DNA from: Variovorax sp. OV700
Lineage (GTDB): Bacteria > Pseudomonadota > Gammaproteobacteria > Burkholderiales > Burkholderiaceae_C
NCBI RefSeq assembly: GCF_900099805.1
Contig: NZ_FNDR01000003.1
Coordinates: 310,001-374,000, forward strand
Reading direction: 5' to 3'
DNA length: 64,000 nucleotides
Shown here piece after piece: positions 57,408 through 64,000 of this stretch (position 1 is the stretch's first letter; each line of letters begins with the position of its first letter). Under the pieces are notes generated by a model. The model saw only the letters and a list, made by a program, of their open reading frames with translations, was not told where the DNA came from and did no database searches. The translations under genes were made by a program, and so were the position numbers.

Positions 57408-60400
57408 ATGAACAAGACATATCGTTCGATCTGGAATGCGGCGTTGGGGGCATTCGTCGCGGCGCCGGAAACGGCACGGGCATGCGGCAAGAAGTCCGGC
57501 GGCGAGCAGGCGGCGAGCGCACCCGTTGCTGCGGCGCACGGCGTGCTGGCTCCTTCGAATTTCAGAGTTGGCCATACGGTCACCGCGTTGGCATTCGCGG
57601 GCGGATTGCTGATGTCCGGCGCCGCCATGGCGCAATACGCGGTTGACGGCGGCGTGGCGGGCGGCGCCGCTGCGATCGCCATCGGTCCGAGCGCCTTGGC
57701 CATCACAGGGGGTGGCGGCAGTCCGATCGCCATCGGTCAAAACGCAGAGGCCAGTTGGGCTGGCCTCGACAACGGAAATGTTGCCATTGGCGCATCTGCC
57801 AAGGCCAAAGGTGGTGACGGCATAACGGCTCTCGGCCAAGCCGCCACCGCTCTTGCCGCGGGTGCAACAGCCCTCGGCAACGGGGCAAATGTCATCGCGG
57901 GGGCCACGGAAGGTCTCGCCGTTGGCACCGGTGCGATTGTGAACAACGCCAATGCCGTGGCACTGGGCGCTCGCTCAGTGACGGCCGCGGCAGTCGGCAC
58001 AGCCAGCACAACGATCAACGGCACCACCTACAACTTTGCCGGCACGACCCCGGGCAGCACGGTCAGCATCGGCACCGGCATCGCGGGCGGAGAGCGCACC
58101 ATCACCAATGTGGCGGCTGGCCGCATCAACGGTACCAGCACGGACGCGATCAATGGCAGCCAGCTCTATGCCACCAACCAGGCGATCGAATCATTAAGCG
58201 TCTCGTCGGGCTGGAAAGCGACAACGGCCGCCACGGGCACGGGCACGGTGAGCGGAACGAGCGTCCAAAGCATTGCTGCCGGCGGCACGGCCACCTACAC
58301 GGCGGGCAACAACATCGCCATTGCGCAGAACGGTGCGGAAGTGCAGATTGCCACCAGCATGACGCCGACCTTCACCAGCGTGACGACGGGCGGCCTGACG
58401 GCCACCGGTCCGACGGTGCTCAGCGGCAACACCACCATCGGCGGCGCCACGAGCACCCTGAATGTGGTTGGGGGCACCACGGTCAACATGGGCGGCAACG
58501 TCATCACCAACGTGGGGACGGGCGTGGCAGGCACGGACGCGGTCAACCTGACCCAGCTCAACAGTACCGTGGCGGGGTCCAAGACGCATTACGTCAGCCT
58601 CCCCGATGGCGGCGTCACCATCTTCGGTAACTACAACAACGATGGAGCGTCTGCTGGCACCAACGCGATGGCGATCGGGATCGCTGCAAAAGCTACGGGC
58701 TCTGTCGCAACGGCGGTTGGCAACACCGCGAAGGCTTTGGGTCAGGAGTCGACTGCCCTGGGCTTTCAGACAACGGCTTCCTCATACCGCTCGTTCGCAG
58801 CCGGTATGGACACAACCGCACTTGGAGCTTCCGGGGTGGCACTGGGCAACGGTGCATTTGTCCGTGACACCGGCGGGATTGCGATCGGCAGAATTGCGGA
58901 TGCCGAGGGCGCAAAGTCTGTAGCCATCGGCGATGGCGCTTACACAGACGTGGCGGGCGATGTCGCAATCGGCTCTGGGGCCACTGCTCTGGGCGTGGCG
59001 GGGACCGGCTCCGCCGTCTCCATCGGTGCCGGCAATATTGCGACCGGCGCAGGTGCGGTCGCCATCGGTGATCCCAACACCGCAACTGGCGACGGCGCCA
59101 ACGCCTCCGGCCTGGACAATACGGCCACCGGCAACGGCGCGGTCGCCATGGGCCACACCAACATGGTGGGCGGCGGCGGCCAGGCCGTTGACACGGCCGG
59201 CACGGCGGCGCAGGGCGCGGTCGGCATCGGCTTCCAAAACACGGCAACCGGTCAAGGCGCGGTCGCCATCGGCAACGCCAATACGGCAACCGGCGTGGGC
59301 TCGGTGGCCGTGGGCAACGCCTCGACGGCCTCGGGCCCAGGCAGCTTGGCTTTGGGCAACACGGCCGTGGCAAGCAACGCAGGCGCCGTGGCGCTGGGCT
59401 CAGGGTCGGTGACGGCAGCGCCCGTGGTCACCGCCAGTGCGGTGATCGCAGGCACGACCTACAACTTTGCCGGCACCACGCCGACGAGCACGGTCAGCGT
59501 CGGCACCGGCGTCGCGGGCGGAGAGCGCACCATCACCAACGTGGCGGCAGGCCGCATCACCGGCACCAGCACGGACGCCATCAACGGTAGCCAGCTGTTC
59601 GCCACCAACAGCGCCATCGATGCGGTGAACGCCACCGCCAACAAGGGCATCTTCGTGACGACGGCGGCGACGGGCACCGGAACGGTCACCGGCACCACGA
59701 CGCAGAACATCGCACCGGGCGGCACGGCCACCTACACGGCAGGCAACAACATCGCCATCACGCAGGCCGGCGCGAATGTGCAGATTGCCACCAGCATGAC
59801 GCCGACCTTCACCAGCGTGAACACCACCAACCTGACGGCCACCGGCACGACTACGCTGAGCGGCCCGACTACGCTGAGCGGCGGCACCACGCTGACTGGC
59901 GGCACCACCATTGGCGGCAGCCTGACGTTGAACCCCTTGACCACGGTGAACATGGGAGGCAATGTCCTCACCAACGTGGGGACGGGCGTGGCAGGCACAG
60001 ACGCAGTCAACTTGACCCAGCTCAACAACACCGTGGCCGGGTCCAAAACGCATTACGTCAGCATCACCAACACAAGCGGCGGAACGCCGGACGGCAACTA
60101 CAACAACGACGGAGCGACCGGAGGAGCCGGAGCCATCGCGATCGGCTCCGACGCCCTGGCGTCACGTCCAGCCGCGGTGGCGGTCGGCAACCACTCCACC
60201 GCTAGCGGCGACAATTCGGTGGCGTTGGGCCTGCTGAGCACGTCCTCAGGGCCCAACGCGGTGGCAATCGGCGCGAATTCGACTGCTTCCGCCTTTATCA
60301 GCACCGCCGTCGGCTATTCTTCCACTGCCGAAAACACCCGCGCAACCGCCTACGGTTTCAATACGCACGCCTATGGCAATAGTGCCACCGCCATGGGGTC

Positions 60401-63400
60401 AGGTTCCATCGCTACGGGGGCAAACAGCATCGCGATTGGAACCGATAGCGATTCGATCAGTGATGGATCGACGGCAATCGGAAATGACGCCACTGCTTGG
60501 GGATTGAACAGCCTGGCGATCGGTACGAAGGCGAACACTGCCAACAACGAGGGTGCCGTGGCACTGGGCTCGGGCTCCGTGGCCGCAGCGCCCGTGGGCA
60601 CCGCCAGTGCGGTGATCGCAGGCACGACCTACAACTTCGCCGGCACCACGCCGACGAGCACGGTCAGCGTCGGCACCGGCGTCGCGGGCGGAGAGCGCAC
60701 CATCACCAACGTGGCGGCAGGCCGCATCAGCGGCACCAGTACGGACGCCATCAACGGCAGCCAACTGTTCGCCACCAACAGCGCCATCGATGCGGTGAAC
60801 GCCACCGCCAACAAGGGCATCTTCGTGACGACGGCGGCGACGGGCACCGGAACGGTCACCGGCACCACGACGCAGAACATCGCACCGGGCGGCACGGCCA
60901 CCTACACGGCGGGCAACAACATCGCCATCACGCAAGCTGGTGCGAATGTGCAGATTGCCACGAGCATGACGCCGACCTTCACCAGCGTGACGACCGGCGG
61001 CCTGACGGCCACCGGCCCGACGGTGCTCAGCGGCAACACCACCATCGGCGGCGCCACGAGCACCCTGAATGTGGTTGGGGGCACCACGGTCAACATGGGC
61101 GGCAACGTCATCACCAATGTGGCAACCGGCGTGGCCGGGACCGACGCGGTCAACGTCAGCCAGATGAACACGGCCACCACTGCGCTGACCAGCGCCGGCC
61201 TGAACTTCACGGGCAACGATGCGACCGCAGGGGTGGTGCACCGGGATCTCGGCGCCACGCTGGCGATCCAGGGCACGGCCACGGCGGTGGGCAGCTACTC
61301 GGGCGGCAACCTGAAGACGGTGACCGATCCGGTCACGGGTGCGATCAACCTGCAGATGGCCGACTCGCCGGTGTTTGGCGCCACGACGATCAACGCCGGC
61401 GGCACGGGCATCATCAGCGGCGTGACCGCCGGCGCGGCCGGTACCGATGCGGTGAACGTGAACCAGCTCAATGCGGTGAGTGCAACGGCCAACGCGGGCT
61501 TCTTCGTGACCACGGCGGCGACGGGCACTGGCACCGCGACGGGCACCACGGTGCAGAACATCGCGCCGGGCGGCACGGCCACCTACACGGCGGGCAACAA
61601 CATCGCCATCACGCAGGCTGGTGCGAATGTGCAGATTGCCACGAGCATGACGCCGACCTTCACCAGTGTGAACACCACCAACCTGACGGCCACTGGCAAC
61701 ACCACCATCGGCGGCCCCACGGGCACCCTGAATGTGGTTGGGGGCACCACGGTGAACATGGGCAACAACGTCATCACCAATGTGGCAACCGGCGTGGCCG
61801 GGACCGACGCGGTCAACGTCAGCCAGATGAACACGGCCACCACTGCGCTGACCAGCGCCGGCCTGAACTTCACGGGCAACGATGCGACCGCAGGGGTGGT
61901 GCACCGGGATCTCGGCGCCACGCTGGCGATCCAGGGCACGGCCACGGCGGTGGGCAGCTACTCGGGCGGCAACCTGAAGACGGTGACCGATCCGGTCACG
62001 GGTGCGATCAACTTGCAGATGGCCGACTCGCCGGTGTTTGGCGCCACGACGATCAACGCCGGTGGCACGGGCATCATTAGCGGCGTGACCGCCGGTGTGG
62101 CCGGCACGGATGCGGTCAACGTGACCCAGCTCAACGCAGTCAGCACGACAGCCAACATGGGGTGGAATGTGACGACGGCGGCAACCGGCACCGGCACGGT
62201 TACGGGGACCACGACGCAGAAAATTGCACCGGGCGACACGGCCACCTACACGGCGGGCAACAACATCGCCATCACGCAAGCCGGCGCGAATGTGCAGATT
62301 GCCACCAGCATGACGCCGACCTTCACCAGCGTGAACACCACCAACTTGACAGCTACTGGCAACACCATCATCGGCGGCCCCACGGGCACCCTGAATGTGG
62401 TTGGGGGCACCACGGTGAACATGGGCAGCAACGTCATCACCAACGTGGGGACCGGCATCAACCCGACCGACGCGGCGAACGTGGGCCAGATCACTGGTGC
62501 GACCAATGCGCTGACCGCTGCCGGCCTGAACTTCACGGGCAACGATGCGACCGCGGGGGTGGTGCACCGGGATCTCGGCGCCACGCTGGCGATCCAGGGC
62601 ACGGCCACGACGGCCGGCAGCTACTCGGGCGGCAATCTGAAGACGGTGACCGATCCGGTCACGGGTGCGATCAACCTGCAGATGGCCAACTCGCCTGTGT
62701 TTGGCGCCACGACGATCAACGCCGGTGGCACGGGCATCATCAGCGGCGTGACCGCCGGCACGGCCGGTACGGATGCGGTGAACGTGAACCAACTCAACGC
62801 GGTGAGCACGACAGCCAACATGGGTTGGAACCTGCGGGCCAATGGCGACACGGCTACCAATGTGGCGCCGGGCGGCATTGTGGAGTTTGTGAACGGGCAG
62901 AACATTCTGCTCACGCACACCGGCAACACCATCACGGTGGCAACGTCGCCCGATCTGGTGGCCGACAGCCTGACGATCAACGGCGGGCCGACCATCAACA
63001 GCAGCGGCATCACGATGGGCGCCGGTGACACGCTGAACATGAATAGCAACCGGATCACCAATGTGGCGAACGGCACTGCTTTGACCGACGCAGTCAACCT
63101 GAGCCAGTTGAACACGGCGACCTCTACGGCGGCCAACATGTGGATCACCGGTTCGCCGACGGTCTACGTGGCACCCGTCTCGACGGGCACCAACGCCACG
63201 GCAGTGGGCTCGGGCTCCACGGCCAGCGGAACCAACAGCGTGGCCGTTGGCACCGGAGCCACCGCGACCACGGCCAACAGCGTGGCGCTGGGCAACGACA
63301 GCACCACGGGCACCGCCACCGCCGTATCGGGCACGACCATCGGTGGAACCAGCTACACCTTTGCGGGTACGGCGCCCACGGGTGTGGTGAGCGTGGGCAG

Positions 63401-64000
63401 CGCTGGCGCCGAGCGCCAGGTCACCAACGTGGCGGCAGGGCAGTTGACCGCCACCAGCACCGATGCGGTCAATGGCAGCCAGCTGTACGCCACCAACACC
63501 GCCATCTCGAACCTGGGTACGGCCGTTACCGCGGCCCAGACCCACTACTACAGCGTCAACGACGGCGGTGTGCAGCAGGCCAACTACAACAACGACGGCG
63601 CCACGGGTGTGAACTCGCTGGCAAGCGGCGTGGGGGCCAGCGCCAACGGCGCGGGCGGCATTGCGGTGGGCCTCAACTCCGTAGCAACCGGGGGCAACAG
63701 CATCGCGATTGGCGCGGGCGCTGTCGCCAGTGCGGGTGGGGTGGCGCTCGGTGCCGGGTCCACGGCGACTCGAGCCGGCATGAACGGGCAGCGCGAAGCC
63801 TTCTCGAATGTCTCGGTGTCTTCCGCGCAGGGCGCAGTGTCGGTCGGCAGCGCGGGCGGGGAGCGACAGATCACCAACGTGGCCGGCGGTACGGCAGCCA
63901 CCGATGCGGTCAACGTGCGGCAGTTGCAGGCAGTGAAGGACGGCGCCATCAGCTACAGCACGAACGTCGACGGCACCACCAACTACAACCAGATCGTGCT
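57408..64000 (+). CDS. Giant trimeric autotransporter adhesin (YadA/Hia-like), 5' part
   Basis: Open from ATG 57408 to the window end, at least 2,197 residues, with an AAGGGGAG site upstream. It begins with an extended signal peptide region (MNKTYRSIWNAALGAFVAAP, later AFAGGLLMSGAAMA). The passenger alternates YadA-head repeats (AIGxxAxAxxxxAxALG, e.g. 57680-57990, 58650-59400, 60110-60580, 63170-63300, 63600-63770) with neck/stalk motifs such as TNVAAG...TDAINGSQL (58100, 59535, 60705, 63425) and long beta segments NNIAITQAGANVQIATS (58305, 59745, 60915, 61596, 62259). The membrane anchor lies beyond the window. It should form a trimeric surface fibre for adhesion or biofilm. Confidence 0.95.
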   Translation, partial: MNKTYRSIWNAALGAFVAAPETARACGKKSGGEQAASAPVAAAHGVLAPSNFRVGHTVTALAFAGGLLMSGAAMAQYAVDGGVAGGAAAIAIGPSALAITGGGGSPIAIGQNAEASWAGLDNGNVAIGASAKAKGGDGITALGQAATALAAGATALGNGANVIAGATEGLAVGTGAIVNNANAVALGARSVTAAAVGTASTTINGTTYNFAGTTPGSTVSIGTGIAGGERTITNVAAGRINGTSTDAINGSQLYATNQAIESLSVSSGWKATTAATGTGTVSGTSVQSIAAGGTATYTAGNNIAIAQNGAEVQIATSMTPTFTSVTTGGLTATGPTVLSGNTTIGGATSTLNVVGGTTVNMGGNVITNVGTGVAGTDAVNLTQLNSTVAGSKTHYVSLPDGGVTIFGNYNNDGASAGTNAMAIGIAAKATGSVATAVGNTAKALGQESTALGFQTTASSYRSFAAGMDTTALGASGVALGNGAFVRDTGGIAIGRIADAEGAKSVAIGDGAYTDVAGDVAIGSGATALGVAGTGSAVSIGAGNIATGAGAVAIGDPNTATGDGANASGLDNTATGNGAVAMGHTNMVGGGGQAVDTAGTAAQGAVGIGFQNTATGQGAVAIGNANTATGVGSVAVGNASTASGPGSLALGNTAVASNAGAVALGSGSVTAAPVVTASAVIAGTTYNFAGTTPTSTVSVGTGVAGGERTITNVAAGRITGTSTDAINGSQLFATNSAIDAVNATANKGIFVTTAATGTGTVTGTTTQNIAPGGTATYTAGNNIAITQAGANVQIATSMTPTFTSVNTTNLTATGTTTLSGPTTLSGGTTLTGGTTIGGSLTLNPLTTVNMGGNVLTNVGTGVAGTDAVNLTQLNNTVAGSKTHYVSITNTSGGTPDGNYNNDGATGGAGAIAIGSDALASRPAAVAVGNHSTASGDNSVALGLLSTSSGPNAVAIGANSTASAFISTAVGYSSTAENTRATAYGFNTHAYGNSATAMGSGSIATGANSIAIGTDSDSISDGSTAIGNDATAWGLNSLAIGTKANTANNEGAVALGSGSVAAAPVGTASAVIAGTTYNFAGTTPTSTVSVGTGVAGGERTITNVAAGRISGTSTDAINGSQLFATNSAIDAVNATANKGIFVTTAATGTGTVTGTTTQNIAPGGTATYTAGNNIAITQAGANVQIATSMTPTFTSVTTGGLTATGPTVLSGNTTIGGATSTLNVVGGTTVNMGGNVITNVATGVAGTDAVNVSQMNTATTALTSAGLNFTGNDATAGVVHRDLGATLAIQGTATAVGSYSGGNLKTVTDPVTGAINLQMADSPVFGATTINAGGTGIISGVTAGAAGTDAVNVNQLNAVSATANAGFFVTTAATGTGTATGTTVQNIAPGGTATYTAGNNIAITQAGANVQIATSMTPTFTSVNTTNLTATGNTTIGGPTGTLNVVGGTTVNMGNNVITNVATGVAGTDAVNVSQMNTATTALTSAGLNFTGNDATAGVVHRDLGATLAIQGTATAVGSYSGGNLKTVTDPVTGAINLQMADSPVFGATTINAGGTGIISGVTAGVAGTDAVNVTQLNAVSTTANMGWNVTTAATGTGTVTGTTTQKIAPGDTATYTAGNNIAITQAGANVQIATSMTPTFTSVNTTNLTATGNTIIGGPTGTLNVVGGTTVNMGSNVITNVGTGINPTDAANVGQITGATNALTAAGLNFTGNDATAGVVHRDLGATLAIQGTATTAGSYSGGNLKTVTDPVTGAINLQMANSPVFGATTINAGGTGIISGVTAGTAGTDAVNVNQLNAVSTTANMGWNLRANGDTATNVAPGGIVEFVNGQNILLTHTGNTITVATSPDLVADSLTINGGPTINSSGITMGAGDTLNMNSNRITNVANGTALTDAVNLSQLNTATSTAANMWITGSPTVYVAPVSTGTNATAVGSGSTASGTNSVAVGTGATATTANSVALGNDSTTGTATAVSGTTIGGTSYTFAGTAPTGVVSVGSAGAERQVTNVAAGQLTATSTDAVNGSQLYATNTAISNLGTAVTAAQTHYYSVNDGGVQQANYNNDGATGVNSLASGVGASANGAGGIAVGLNSVATGGNSIAIGAGAVASAGGVALGAGSTATRAGMNGQREAFSNVSVSSAQGAVSVGSAGGERQITNVAGGTAATDAVNVRQLQAVKDGAISYSTNVDGTTNYNQIV
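59431..60990 (+). repeat. Near-identical ~390-base segments 1,170 bases apart inside the adhesin
   Basis: 59431-59820 and 60601-60990 are almost the same DNA, from CCGCCAGTGCGGTGATCGCA through the neck and the beta segment ending CCGACCTTCACCAGCGTGA, with only scattered differences. Offset 1,170 = 390 codons, so the frame is preserved. Confidence 0.85.
61104..62761 (+). repeat. 663-base tandem repeat (221 codons) inside the adhesin
   Basis: Segments starting AACGTCATCACCAA at 61104, 61767 and 62430 repeat at exactly 663 bases, each running for about 330 bases of near identity through GATCTCGGCGCCACGCTGGC to GGCATCATCAGCGGCGTGAC. The rest of the unit is also alike. The frame is kept, so copy-number change would change fibre length without breaking the gene. 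Confidence 0.88.

Noticed and set aside
60399..63545. A 1,048-codon open frame on the minus strand, opposite the adhesin
   Set aside because: It is the mirror of the repetitive adhesin coding sequence; its product is a His/Arg/Gly-rich repeat with no domain, and the plus frame has clear YadA-type motifs.
57680..63900. Regularly spaced repeats that could suggest a CRISPR array
   Set aside because: The repeats are hundreds of bases long, in frame and coding for adhesin motifs; there are no short identical repeats with unique spacers and no cas genes.

Overview
The window is from a high-GC betaproteobacterium, most likely a Comamonadaceae member close to Variovorax. That placement rests on gene content and order (folC - SPOR protein - cvpA - purF - metZ - gltX, an Ala/Glu/Asp tRNA cluster, prfB next to pepN and fbp) and on protein character. 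It is an inference, not a database result.

Positions 1-8930 hold a defence island that looks AT-richer than the rest. On the minus strand one tightly packed operon runs ietA-ietS (AAA ATPase plus subtilase) into hsdM-hsdS-hsdR (type I restriction-modification; hsdR leaves the window). A divergent Mrr-type type IV restriction gene and a scrap of an IS3-like transposase lie beside it. The island abuts the 3' end of a tRNA-Thr(CGT) gene, a usual integration site; no integrase is in view.

Positions 9050-40190 are mostly core chromosome: fbp, pepN, a HAD phosphatase, prfB with its programmed frameshift, a Fic protein, a methionine-type ABC importer with two binding proteins, a LysR/aldo-keto reductase pair, a racemase, hydrolases, ybaK, plsY, ridA-like, a retropepsin-like protease, yajQ, murB, argG, ppnP, folC, cvpA, purF, metZ, gltX and three tRNAs ending at a strong terminator. 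REP-like GC-rich repeats sit in several gaps.

Positions 40220-49905 form a catabolic cluster: a MocR-type regulator divergent from gabT, a polyamine-type ABC importer, an agmatinase/guanidinobutyrase-family ureohydrolase and gabD. Together these would import a guanidino or polyamine compound and convert it through GABA and succinate semialdehyde to succinate.

Positions 50030-64000 are accessory. Three orphan OmpR-type regulators (one canonical, one lacking the conserved lysine, one lacking the phospho-acceptor aspartate) surround a LacI/MFS/hydrolase unit and lead to a giant trimeric autotransporter adhesin that is still open at the window end. A promoter module of three hexamers spaced 10 and 11 bp occurs upstream of a DUF4019 protein, the first regulator and the adhesin, with a partial copy before the third regulator. 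The first regulator is preceded by, and overlaps, a truncated aquaporin Z reading frame. This suggests a local adhesin regulon and is the most novel-looking part of the window, with the ietAS-hsd composite operon second.
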